This document shows, in pieces, positions 45,334 through 56,858 of a stretch of DNA of 64,000 nucleotides. The translations under genes and the position numbers were made by a program. The notes beneath the pieces were generated by a model. It ran no database searches and was not told where the DNA came from. It saw only the letters and a list, made by a program, of their open reading frames with translations. Source of the DNA: Xiphias gladius (lineage: Eukaryota > Chordata > Actinopteri > Istiophoriformes > Xiphiidae); contig NC_053404.1 in the NCBI RefSeq assembly GCF_016859285.1, positions 13,389,605 to 13,453,604 of the forward strand, read 5' to 3'. Within the stretch, counting starts at the first letter, position 1; the number at the start of each line of letters is the position of its first letter.

Positions 45334-46199
45334 GATGCCTGATTACTGAGGGAGAAGGAAAAAAAAAAACCCCACTTAGTCATGATTGCGCCTGAATATT
45401 TTTCTTCCGATGTAAATATATTTCACATCTATTTGGATGATGGAAAATGACATGTCAGTATGGGAGTCTACTTTTTTTTTTTTAAATCTCACAGCTCAAC
45501 ACAATGATTTGATTTGGCAAACTGCAGTGCCGTTTTCAGTATCACAAGAACGACTTACATGAAGAGTCACTATAATGGGGAAAAGGCACAGTATGACTGC
45601 AGTGACGACCCATAAACGCCGATATCCCGTCTAGACCTTGCTGCTACACAAGCTAAATGATCTCAATGTGTCTCAAACAGCTGATCCACGAGAAATGACA
45701 ACAAAACTCGCTAGTATATCCCTCACACATTTACATAATTAAGGGTAAGTACGGGTTGTTTTTGATTCATTTGATTGAAAGCAATATAACCAGACTACTA
45801 ATTACACCGACTGTGTGTTAGGGAATATGCTCAACTATAGGACTGCAACTACATAGGTAACACTGCATTGGGCAGCACTGAATCTGCAATTTCATAGTCT
45901 TGCGGTAATAACCGCCGAATATCCACGAAAAACGCAGGGTTACGCTGCAGGGCAACAGGATGTCGGAGGAAAATAGAATTTCTACTAATCGTCTCTCTGC
46001 CTGCGAAGCCCACATGGAGAGCCACGCTGTTGCTCCTACTCACATTACACGGACAATATAACTCTTTGGAACGCGTTTTCAGACTCTATTAACCAACTGA
46101 CATGTGAGGATATAGCTATGGTGCGTATATAAATATAACTGAGCACAAATGATATGATAATAGACTAGAATATATCATTTAACACGGAGAGGCTCTTAC

Positions 46200-46273
46200 C
46201 CCCGGTCACTACAAGATGGCGGGTACGGCGGAAAGAGAGATGTAAGGCCTCCAAACTCCGCCTTGTAAAATAC
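46200..46273 (-). promoter_or_regulatory. rpl21 promoter and 5'TOP leader exon
   Basis: Reading the minus strand, a TATTTTA box (46272-46266) is followed about 30 bases later by the pyrimidine tract CTCTCTTTCC starting near 46239, the 5'TOP signature of ribosomal protein mRNAs. The leader ends at a donor GGG|GTAAGAG (exon end 46200) and splices to 45345, just before the ATG. TOP elements confer mTOR-dependent translation. Confidence 0.7.
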
Positions 46274-46952
46274 AATTCAGGCAGTCCTCGATATTGCCTG
46301 AACTAAATGACGTTGAGACTAAAGAAGTGAGGTGGCCAGCAGACCCAGAGTCAGCACGTTTATAGATTACAGTGGAGACCAAAGTGCTTGCACTCTATGT
46401 AAACTGCTCCTAAGTCAGATGTTGTCAATAACGCCTCTGTGGCGTGTTTACTGTTTATCGTAGCCTATTAGATAAGATAGTGGCGACTCGTTTATTAGGA
46501 AATACAAATGCGTGTAACTTTTTTCGGAAGGGACAGAGTTCCCTTTTGACACCAGAAACCCTTAACACTTTGCACGATGGTGCAAATATATAACACACAG
46601 CTATTGTAATGATGATGATACGCATGCGCGAAATTTGAGCAAGCTGGCCAACCTTTAATTTCTTCAACGACATGAATACCGTACTAAAGGTTTCAACATG
46701 ACTTAACTTTGACTTTGCAAACTAAGCCTTTTTTAGAAAGCTAGAGGTATCTGAATTGTACCAGTCGTGGCCAAAAACGAAGCAATCCGCTTCACCGACT
46801 TATTAAGCGAAGACGGAAGAAATATGCAGTGTATGCTCTCATTTTCTTGAGCTATTAGACCTCCCGTCGAGAGCTCAGCAGAATCGCCTGCCTGCCCGCC
46901 CTCACGAGGGGAGCCAGGCCAGACTTGTCAGCGCGCGGTGGTGTAGTGGAAG

Positions 46953-46979
46953 ATGGCGCTAGCCGAATGGAAATCCTAA
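46953..46979 (+). promoter_or_regulatory. Upstream ORF in usp12 leader
   Basis: A short ORF (ATGGCGCTAGCC..., eight residues then TAA) overlaps the conserved MEILMTV start codon at 46967 in another frame. It precedes and is in frame with the ATG at 47010. It may reduce or redirect initiation. Confidence 0.45.
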
Positions 46980-49900
46980 TGACAGTCTCCAAATTTGCCT
47001 TTTTGTACCATGGTGAGTGCACGGCAGTCTCAGACTGACATTAGTCAAACTGTATGGTGAAACGTAAACCGTGGCTGCACTTTTATAAGCTTTTGAAACC
47101 GTGCAGTTATAAATGTGAGCAGTTTATTCGGGTCTCTGTGCTAGCCAAGCAGTTTTCCGACCATGGCAAAGCAAGCAGCCACCCACTGCCTTCTCCGCTC
47201 TGCTGTTTTTGCTAACGGGAGTAGACGGGCACTTTTGTGTAGACTGTTTTTAACTGATAGCCCTCCGACTTATTTGGTTAATATTTATCGCAGCTTCTTG
47301 AAGCTCAATGACAGTGCACCTGCTGCTGCTGGGATTCACAGCTAACTAGCTAACGTGAAGGTAACTAAAGCTAAACCAGCTTTACAACTCGCCAGCAACT
47401 GCAACACAGCTGGATATAATGGGTGACTTCCGATTGATAGACCATTAACCTGCAGTGTGTGCAGGAAAACCTTGATTAAAATAAATGGCTAAGTTGGCGT
47501 GTTGGCCTTTTGAAACACTAACAGATATTATTAACGCAGGCAATGACGACATGGTTTAACATTAGCTACGCAGTTGTGGACACGTTCCAAGTCCATGTCC
47601 ACTCTGCATGGTTTGTTGCTGTCTGAACATCGTATAGTAGCCTACTAACCCTTACAAAATCACACTAGAGCGATATGCATTTCCCTAAACAGCAGCCCAT
47701 CCCTGTGCTTACTTCAAAAAACCTCTGCGCTTGAATATTTTCTATTTTGACACATGCAGTTTTGTCATCCCAGCCGAGTTATGCATTTAAAAGCTTTTTG
47801 GGATTAGAGTCAGCAGCGGCCGGAGACAGCTCAACTTTACTGTCAGTGAAAAATTATGCATGCTTGAATCTCTAATGGCATAAAAGAGCAGAGTTGAGGA
47901 AGTAGGGGGAAAATGCCTAGTCCTGGAGGCTCTAAGCACCCATTAATGTTTTTGTTAGTTTTTTTTTTTTAATCCAACAAATGACCTAGAAAATGCCAAA
48001 CTGCTTCCCTCTAATTTGGTAATTGCTTACTGTTTTAGCAGTAGTATTATTGAGTTTTTGTCATTTTTCTGTTCAAAATAAATTACAGTATAAAATAACA
48101 GATTTTGTTTGGCTCTGGGCATATACAGGGCGCCAATGCCTCTGCTCTGGAGAAAGAGATTGGATCTGAGCAGTTTCCGGTCAATGAGCACTACTTCGGC
48201 CTGGTCAATGTAAGTGAATGATACACTGTGTGGATTCAGGGGTTTTAATCCATTTCCACCCAACTCATACTCACACTGATTCTACTGTATTTCACATTTG
48301 ATTTTAGTTTGGAAACACCTGCTACTGCAACTCAGTGCTCCAGGCTCTGTACTTCTGCCGGCCATTCCGGGAAAAGATTTTGGCATACCGCAGTCAGCCT
48401 CGGCGGAAGGAAAACCTGCTCACCTGCCTGGCCGACCTTTTCCATAGTATTGCCAACCAGAAGAGGAAAGTCGGCGTCATACCACCCAAGAAGTTCATCA
48501 CACGTCTACGCAAGGAGAATGGTGAGATGAAACTGATAAACTTAGGCAGGTTGGTGTGTTCAAAAGAAGCTATAGATAAATGTCAAGTCATCACTTAACA
48601 ACAAATGATTTAAAATCCCTTATCCTCATGTTTTCCTCATTTGGCTACTGACTCCTACAGAGTTTGCAGAGAACATAATGCCCAGGAGATCCTGAAGGAC
48701 CTGCTGAACACGTAGAACAGCTGAATTACAAGTCTAAAGTCTCTCTCTATACACATTTTCTCCCTCAGAGCTGTTTGACAACTACATGCAGCAGGATGCC
48801 CATGAGTTCCTGAACTACCTGCTCAACACGATTGCTGATCTGCTACAAGAGGAGAGGAAGCAGGAGAAGACCAATGGCCGCCTTGCCAATGGCACATTGG
48901 ACTCCCAGAACAACAACAGCAATGCCACGCCTGCTCCCACCTGGGTCCACGAGATCTTCCAAGGCACTCTGACCAATGAGACACGCTGCCTCACGTGTGA
49001 AACAGTAAGACTGCCTCAATGCTATTTTCATCCAAGGTCAACATTTGAGGGGCTTACGCCAAACGTCTTCTACCATGTGTCACCATAGTCTTGTTTAAAC
49101 AAGTTTTCATTCAAGTCAAACAATACTGCTGCTGACGTTAGGGGGTGGTATATTCTCAAGGATGAAGCTTCTTGGCACAAGGTTAGAGAACAGCTTAGGC
49201 TATGTGTGCTATACTTTCTGTCAGCGTGTGTACAAACAATATTTTTATGTAAATACAACAGAACGACATACAGTGGGATTTTTTTATTGCCATATGGCCA
49301 CAGCTCTCACTTTGGTAGTAAGACATCTCATTAGTATTCCCAACTGACCAAGCTGACATATTTGTTTAGTGTGTGGGTTTAGTTTCTTTTAGCCTATTTT
49401 GATGTCCTCTTTTCTTTTCAGATAAGCAGCAAAGATGAGGACTTTCTGGACCTTTCTGTGGATGTTGAACAGAATACCTCCATCACACACTGCCTCAGGT
49501 AAAACAACCACATATAGAAGCAGACCTGCATCAGCATTGAGGAAGCAGAATTAGTACTGTAGTTGATTGACTGACAGAAAGTTAATCTGCAACTATTTCG
49601 ATAATTAATTAAAAGTCGTTTCAAGCAAAAATGTAAACATTTGATGGTTCCAGCTACTCAGAAGTGAAGTTGGGAGCAGCTTTCTTTTCTTACATGATAG
49701 TAAACTGAATTTCTTTGGGTAATGGACTGTTGGTCAGGTAAAAAAGCAAAAATTGTGGTGGACATTTTTCAGATGTTTTAAAGACAAAACAACTGATCAA
49801 TTAATCAAGAAAATACCTGCAAAGTAAATGATAATGAAGATAAATTTTATTTGCAGGCCTAGTTATGATTTTTTTTTTCCCCCCAAAATGTTATAACCCC

Positions 49901-51247
49901 CCATTTTTTATAATGCAAAAATTGACAAATTGTTAGCTAGCATCACAGCACTACTCACTGGTGAATATCACTGGGGCTTTTACATCTTTTGAGCTAGTAA
50001 CTTACAAAGTAATAACATTTTAGAGGTTGTAATGAACCACAAATTTATTATTTTTATTTATGTATTTTATCTTAAACAAGTTTGATCAACTACCCTTGCC
50101 AAATGCTGTTGGTTTGAGGCTGTTGCCTTCATCTGTAACTGACTTTTGAAAAATCTGTTTCAGTCCAAATTTTGAGAAAACGTTTTTGCACAATTACTAA
50201 AGAACACCAAGTGAAAATTAAACTCTGTGCTGTGTCCTTCACCAACCTAAGTGTGGAAAAATTCCATATTTTGAAATCACAGCATTCATTTGTACACGTG
50301 GACTTCAGACTGACCAGTTTTCACTTTATTCTTCTTCTCAGAGGTTTCAGTAACACGGAGACACTGTGCAGTGAGTACAAATATTACTGTGAAGAATGTA
50401 GAAGCAAGCAGGAGGCACACAAGAGGTCAGTGCCCAGGTCCATTCTTTATGTATGAATTTCAAGTTTTTTCACTGCATTTCTGTATGTGGTTGGGCATTT
50501 AGATCCTGTGTCTGACACTGTAATATTTGTGATATAGGATGCGTGTAAAGAAGCTTCCAATGATCCTGGCTCTGCACCTGAAACGCTTTAAGTACATGGA
50601 GCAGCTGCAGCGCTACACCAAGCTGTCCTATCGTGTTGTCTTCCCCCTGGAGCTCCGCCTCTTCAACACCTCTGGGGATGCCACCAATCCTGAGAGGCTC
50701 TACGACCTGGTCGCGGTGGTCGTTCATTGTGGGAGGTGTGTAGGTGAACACGCAGCCAGAGTACAACAACTTATAACTGTCTCCACAGCAACCAGAGACA
50801 TGCAGAGAAATTATTGTTCGAATAATAAAATGCATTTGAACCTACTGGCCCACGAATAAAGGTACATTAGAATCTAAATCACATCTCACAGGAGAAAACA
50901 TAGACCCTCGTTCTTCTTTGTTCAGCTGTGCTGTGCTTTTTCTCAGCACAAGTTTTGACCCAGAGTGAGTGGGAGTTATTCTTTCTGTTTATGCAAGGTG
51001 TTTCCCTGCCTCTGCACAGTGCATGGTGGAACAGACTCCAGCCCTTCATGACTATGTCAGGAATAATAGAGTGAGGAAAATGAATTAAAAGGTTAGACTT
51101 ATCTGGAGTTGAGTGAGTTAATGTCTTACGGATGTAAATTATCTAATTATCTGTCTTGACTGTCTGAGTCTTCTCTTCTGCCTTGAAGCTGAACTCCCAT
51201 TTGAGGTCCCCTTTGCCTGGGTTATTTTCAGAGCACGGAGATGTATC

Positions 51248-51319
<72 letters not shown>

Positions 51320-53168
51320 TTTTTTTTTTTTTTCCCCTCTCCCCTATATAGTCGAAAATCCCATGCACTACAGTGTGTGTGTCTATACACTGTAGTGCAT
51401 GGGATTTTCGTTATTATAATGTCATGATCGTGACATGATACAATACATTTATTTGTCTCCTTTGGCTGACAACAACCAACAGAGACATTACAGGGCATGA
51501 TACAGTATACTCAGACCACAATACTACATGTATCCCAGCACAGGATTACAATACAGAATGTTATACTTTTCACAATATAATACAAAAAAGAACACTTGTC
51601 AGTCAGCTTTTAAAAACATCCTTATTAGTATTAAAATCAAATATTTAAGAAATCTGATTTTCGAGAAGTGACCCGCAATGTTTAAGTTCGCTTTGTTGCT
51701 TGATGTAATATATTTTAATAGTATAGGTGTCCTGGTTGCAAAGTGGTTTACATAGCTGAAGATGTAATCACAATGTTTCTGGGTTTAAGTCTGGCCAGTA
51801 ACCTCTGTTGCATCTCATTATATTTTTCTCTCTCCCCTTGTTTCCTGCTTGTGTCTGCTGTGTCCTATCAAATAAAAGCAAGAATTGCCCCAAACAACTT
51901 TTAGAAAAGGCTTCACTATCAAATCCATCTATTAAAACGAGCTGTTTATGACTTTTCATAAAAAGCACAGCATAAGAAGGGTTAAGTTATAATTAGGAAG
52001 GCGGAGATTGGGTTAGTCTGGTTTAAAAAGAAGTTCAACATTTTTAAATGCTTTTGTGTGCGGATCAGTTCCACATGAGTCAAAGTTTTGGGAACATTTG
52101 CAGGTGCCTTTTAAAGTTTGGGAGAACTATGTAGTAACTGTAATCAGTGCCTATTCTCACGCTGTTGCTGTCACACTTTAGTAATTGTTGGGTAATGCCT
52201 TCATGTTTGAACAGCAGAAATCCTGTTAGAAATCCAGAGAACCAAACGTGGCCAGTGTTGTTAGAAAAGATGCTAATTTAACATACACAATACAGACTTA
52301 TGTTTCCTTTTTTTTGTATTGGTCCGTTTTGTCTCATGTTTACACATTACTAATTACTTTTCCTCATTAAGTGCATATTAACCACGGCTGAACACACTTA
52401 TTCAGCGACATTGTAATATTAGATTTTACCACTAATGCCAGATTCAGTGAGTCCATGGCTAGACTAGCTTCAGTCCAGTGCTGGTCTGACTTGATCACAG
52501 TCATTCCATTTTCAACATGTTACATTTTCAACATGTTACATGTTTAGTTTGAATCTGCACGTGTGTACTCCATACACGTGTTTCCACATTGAAGTTAGGT
52601 GGAGCAATGTAGGAATTACACAAAGTCACCAAACTTCATCAACAAATAAAAAGATGATAAAGGTGCACTGAACATGGGAATCTTTCCTATCTCAACCATC
52701 CATTGCATATGACCCGAACATAGTGTTACACACCCACATGATCCTGAGAAGGAATCTCATCAAGTCAGGTAAAATAAGTGCGGTTGACCCATGAATGAGT
52801 CTTTAAAGTAAGGATAATAAAACTGTCCAGGCTAAATTTTACTATGTAGATCAAATACAGTGTTTTATTTCTTTTCAGTGGTCCAAACAGGGGTCACTAC
52901 ATTGCCATTGTGAAAAGTCACGACTTCTGGTTGCTGTTTGATGATGATATTGTAGAGGTGAGTAGGTTTATTTGTAATACTTTGATTTAGGCTTTACAGT
53001 TGCATATCTTTTTGCAGAATACTGACTTTCCTGACCCTGCTGTATGTCACCTGTCTGTTCTTGTAGAAAATTGATGCACAGGCCATAGAAGAATTCTACG
53101 GTCTCACTTCTGAAATCTCCAAGAACTCTGAGTCAGGCTACATCCTCTTTTACCAGTCCAGGGACTAA
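46967..53168 (+). CDS. usp12: Ubiquitin carboxyl-terminal hydrolase 12
   Basis: Deubiquitinase of the USP12/USP46 group, activated by WDR48/UAF1. Exons: first exon to 47012, then 48129-48209, 48308-48521, 48769-49004, 49422-49498, 50342-50425, 50538-50735, 52879-52957 and 53067-53168 (stop TAA). The Cys box FGNTCYCNS, the zinc CxxC pairs (CLTC, CEEC) and the His box NRGHY are all present, and the end [11 protein letters not shown] is typical. The ATG at 46967 opens [11 protein letters not shown], the conserved vertebrate start, but that frame does not join exon 2. The in-frame start is ATG 47010, directly at the splice, giving [11 protein letters not shown] and 357 residues against about 370 usually. 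Either a 2-base difference is real or the assembly is wrong there. Poly(A) signal at 53916-53921. Confidence 0.93.
48661..48716 (+). pseudogene. Decayed duplicate of the start of usp12 exon 4
   Basis: It follows a plausible acceptor (ACTCCTACAG). The first part reads EFAENIM, like ELFDNYM of the true exon at 48769. In a shifted frame the rest reads [11 protein letters not shown] then stop, against [11 protein letters not shown]. About 108 bases separate it from the functional exon. A frameshift and a stop make it non-functional. Confidence 0.55.
49565..49865. repeat. Dispersed ATTAATTAA-type repeat, usp12 intron
   Basis: Contains TTAATCTGCAACTATTTCGA, ATAGTAAACTGAATTTCTTTGG and AAACAACTGATCAATTAATC. 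It is the same family as 4378-4680 and 21765-22005. Confidence 0.6.
51249..51333. repeat. Compound (GT)n(TA)n(T)n tract
   Basis: A GT run passes into about 50 bp of alternating TA and then a poly(T) run. It lies immediately before the perfect inverted repeat at 51353-51410. Confidence 0.9.
51353..51410. repeat. Perfect 24-bp inverted repeat with 10-base loop
   Basis: The left arm 51353-51376 (starting CGAAAATCCCATG) is exactly complementary to the right arm 51387-51410 (ending CATGGGATTTTCG). The loop is GTGTGTCTAT. It lies in the long usp12 intron between the exons at 50538 and 52879. Confidence 0.9.
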
Positions 53169-54699
53169 ATGTGGATTTCAAGTGTTTCACCACAGAAACC
53201 AGGAGAAATGCTCAGTTCCCTCTTTGTGGGGAGCAGCGGACCATAAACACACCGCAGCAGCCTGCATGGTGTCATACCTGCTTGCACAGCTGTAATTCAT
53301 ACCTGTGCTTTTATGCACTCGGCGCAGCTCAGCCATGGAAGTTCTGCCTATGTACCAGCTGTCCCTCCTGGCCTTCGTGTCGTTCCTGCCCCATCATCCC
53401 CTTCACTCTGGCTGGACACTGCTGCGGCTGCAGGGACAATGAGACAATAATGAATGAAAACTGTGTCAGGATTGTTTTTAAAAGGACAGTGTATGAGGGT
53501 TGTACAGATGTTGGATGGTCGTATGAGTGCTGTATTAGTTTTTGCCTTAGGTGTGGGGTTGAATGGGTATTTAATAATTCATATGATGTAATATTGGCCC
53601 GGTTTCTTCATCCCCAACACTCTTCTTCTGCACTGGGATTTACTGAGAGTGGATCATGTTTTTGATCATGGATGGAAAAGAGAGTGTGTGGGGAGTGAGA
53701 GTCCCACACTGGGTTGTGTATTTCTACAGTGTACAGAATGGTATTTGTATAATTATCACAAAATAATATCATTGGAAAATGTTAGACCTTGAGAAGATGT
53801 ATTAACACTATGGTGCACTTTTGATACCGTTTTGTAGGTGTTGGCAGAATTAATGTGAGGGTTTGCTTGAAAAGGCCTGTTGTGAAGCGATCATTTTCTG
53901 TTTTAAAGAAAAAGAAATAAAGCCGTTAAGATTGAGGCAGGGCGTGTTCTCGTTCTTGTGTCCCACAGGTGTGCACTGATGACTCATATGAGCTCAACAT
54001 CGCCCCTTAGCGATACTATGTGGTAGCTCTGCATTCTCACTGCAACAGGAGCTATCTCTATTCCATTCAGACTCCAAGGGCAGGTGCTTTGGAAAAACGC
54101 CCACGCACTTAGCCGACTTAAGGCTTGGTCAGCTCGGTGTGGTCAGATATATGCACATCAACGACTCACCCACTGGCTCCTCATGAGCCGAGGTGTCTTG
54201 CAAGGATGAAGAGATGAGGCAGAGAAGATGGAGGACAGGGGAGGCGGGGGGAGAGAAGGAGGGAGGGAAGGAGGTTGGTGACACACATCAGGGTTGCTGT
54301 TAATAGCACAGACAGGACCAGAATAGCAGGGCGTCGCAGGAGGAAAGCGAGTCCCCAGCATCCAGCATCTTCATGTCTGAAACTCGAGTCGGGCAGCACC
54401 AAAGCCCTGAAAGTAACAAAACACTGCAGTTTAAGTGCACTAGGCAGAATGTGCAGGTGAGCCACAAAGAAATTCACTAGCTGAAGAGCAAATATTACAA
54501 TATATATCCATGCCTCCGGTAAAGGAAGCATGTTTGACTGAATAAAAACTGCAGGCATGCGAAAATAGAGATACCTGGACAATACACACACGTTTGCACC
54601 TGCCTTGGTCCTCGAGACAGCAGAGACCAGACATTTGGCTCTTTAATGGAGTTCACCCGGTCTCTGGGAGTCTGGCCCATTTGGGACTCCTCCTTCATC
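53169..54699. other. usp12 3' UTR and usp12-gpr12 spacer
   Basis: The usp12 3' UTR extends to the AATAAA at 53916-53921. The rest shows no supported gene. A G/A-rich stretch lies at about 54230-54275. Confidence 0.6.
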
Positions 54700-55023
54700 A
54701 TCGACCCCCTCCTCCCTTCCACACACACACATGCACGCACACGCACACACCACCTCCTCCTCCTTTTCCTCTCTTCCGCCGCTGCTCCGCTCGCTGCTCC
54801 CTGCACAGCCGCAGTCCACGGCGTTGCGCCGTTAACGGCAGAGCCGCTCCGCGCTCTTTTTTCCTCTTCTTCCACCATCCCCGCGCTCTGGCAGAGACGA
54901 CCAGCATCCCCTTCCCCGGACTGCGTCTCTGTCCGCCGGCGCCTCAACGCCGTATCAATATCATGGAAATACAAGGCTGTTGTTTTTCCATCTAGACGGG
55001 AAGTCTAACCTCACAGAGTCAAG
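54700..55023 (+). promoter_or_regulatory. Candidate gpr12 promoter and non-coding first exon
   Basis: A G/C- and CpG-rich block ends in a donor (TCAAG|GTAGGC, exon end 55023). The gpr12 coding exon has an acceptor at 55816-55817 (ATTTCAG), so a leader exon is needed. The start site is not resolved. Confidence 0.4.
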
Positions 55024-55829
55024 GTAGGCTGGGTGGCGGTGGAATGGGATTGTTGAGCATCCTTTAGGCTACATGCAAGGGGGAAAAAAAATGCAGCCCC
55101 CCCCCCAACACACACACACCTTCCAGCATCCTCTCGCTGACGTGGAGCAGCCAGTGTTTTTCTGATGTAAGGTGCACAGAGTAAGCAGCACCGTATGGCC
55201 ACCAGTCTGAGGTGCATGCATGGCGTTAGAGAGAGGCTGTATTTCCATGATGGGTGCGGTATCTTCTGCTATGGAGAGCGGCACTTGGTCTCTGACAGCT
55301 GTGTGAATTAATGCTGGTGCCGGGGGAGGGTTATCGATGTCAGCTGTTAGGAAATGTAGCCTGAGATGTGCTGCAAAGCCTGTTTCGGTTTTCCATTCTC
55401 CTCTTGATTTCCCTCAACAGCTCTTCACGTGTGTTTTAACTATCTACAGGCCTCTGTTATAATGGCCCCAACAGTCACATTGTTAGGGACAGTGTGTGGC
55501 CTACATACACACTGAGAGTATAACCTTGGCTGTGCCCATGTTTGTGTATCGTAATGAGTAACGCAAGGGTCTTAAAGTAATACAAATCCAGTGGCATGCA
55601 CAGAAGTGGGGTAAGGACAACCGCCCCCACTGTTTTTGTCGTCAGTACATTGAATTGTAGAGCTAAAAAGACAAACCACAGGACAAAAACACATAATAGA
55701 AAACACACAAAAAACCTATGAATATGTGCATGCCACCAATGTTACTATAAAGTGACCTTGTGTATCAGACATTCAACTCAGGTATCATTATAGTCTGTGT
55801 GTTTGTGTCAATTTCAGACGGGGGGCACA

Positions 55830-56858
55830 ATGAGTGAAGAGCCACCGGTCACTCCCAGCTGGCTGACCCCTGACCCCACAGCATGGGCCAGCGGAGGCGG
55901 GGGACCAATGGACAACAGCACCAGCCTGGGGACATTGCCACCGGAGGACTCCCTCCCACCCAGTCAGCTGCCCCTGCTGGTCAACCCCTGGGACATTGTG
56001 CTGTGCTCATCAGGGACTCTGATAGCCTGTGAGAATGCTCTGGTGGTGCTGGTGATCTGGCAAAACCCGGCGCTCAGAGCCCCCATGTTCCTGCTGATAG
56101 GCAGCCTGGCGCTGGCTGACCTTCTGGCCGGCCTCGGCCTGGTGCTTCACTTCACCTGTGCCTACTTGCTTCGCTCCGACTCGGCCCAGCTGCTGACCGT
56201 GGGCCTGGTGGTGGCTTCCTTCTCCGCATCTGTCTTCAGCCTGTTGGCCATCACTATTGACCGCTACCTGTCGCTGTACTATGCCCTCACCTACAACTCG
56301 GAGCGGACAGCAGCCTTCACCTACACCATGCTCCTGCTGCTGTGGGGCCTCTCCCTGTGTCTGGGCTTGCTGCCGGTCACAGGGGTCAACTGCCTGGCAG
56401 AGGAGGCTACATGCAGCGTGGTGCGGCCGCTGACGAAGAACAACATCGCTGTGCTGTCCGTCTCCTTCCTGCTGCTCTTTGGCCTCATGCTGCAACTCTA
56501 CGTGCAGATCTGCAAGATTGTGATGCGCCATGCTCATCAGATCGCCCTCCAGCACCACTTCCTGGCTGCCACACCCCACTATGTCACAACACGGAAGGGC
56601 GTGTCAACCCTGGCCATCATCCTGGGTACCTTTGCTGCCTGCTGGATGCCATTCACTGTCTACTCCCTCATTGCTGACTACACCTACCCGCCACTCTACA
56701 CCTACGCCACGCTGGTGCCTGCCACCTACAACTCCGTCATCAACCCGGTCATCTATGCCTTCAGGAACCAGGAGATCCAGAAGGCGCTGTGGCTGGTGTG
56801 CTGTGGCTGTGTGCCTGCCAGCGTGGCCCAGCGCGCAAGGACCCCTAGTGACGTCTGA
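55830..56858 (+). CDS. gpr12: G-protein coupled receptor 12
   Basis: Constitutively active Gs-coupled class A receptor of the GPR3/6/12 group, plasma membrane, mostly neural. A single coding exon of 342 residues. I chose ATG 55830 (MSEEPPVT), which follows the acceptor at 55817; an ATG-free leader precedes it. The N-terminus has an NSTS glycosylation site. Seven membrane segments follow, with SLALADLLAG in TM2, IDRYLSLYYALTY (DRY) at the end of TM3, FAACWMPF in TM6 and NPVIYAF in TM7. The cytosolic tail has a likely palmitoylated CCGC and ends RARTPSDV, like human GPR12 (RARSPSDV), which separates it from GPR3 and GPR6. A Val replaces the Trp of the GWNC motif in the second extracellular loop. 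Confidence 0.95.
   Translation: MSEEPPVTPSWLTPDPTAWASGGGGPMDNSTSLGTLPPEDSLPPSQLPLLVNPWDIVLCSSGTLIACENALVVLVIWQNPALRAPMFLLIGSLALADLLAGLGLVLHFTCAYLLRSDSAQLLTVGLVVASFSASVFSLLAITIDRYLSLYYALTYNSERTAAFTYTMLLLLWGLSLCLGLLPVTGVNCLAEEATCSVVRPLTKNNIAVLSVSFLLLFGLMLQLYVQICKIVMRHAHQIALQHHFLAATPHYVTTRKGVSTLAIILGTFAACWMPFTVYSLIADYTYPPLYTYATLVPATYNSVINPVIYAFRNQEIQKALWLVCCGCVPASVAQRARTPSDV

Noticed and set aside
53171-53665. 164-codon frame after usp12
   Set aside because: It lies wholly in the usp12 3' UTR before the poly(A) signal and matches no family I know.
54495-55008. Several overlapping 120-160 codon frames in the gpr12 leader region
   Set aside because: CpG-rich promoter DNA has few stop codons in any frame. 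None shows a conserved motif.
56010-56579. 189-codon minus-strand open frame
   Set aside because: It is the complement of the gpr12 coding exon, with no family match and a composition expected from antisense of a G/C-rich gene.
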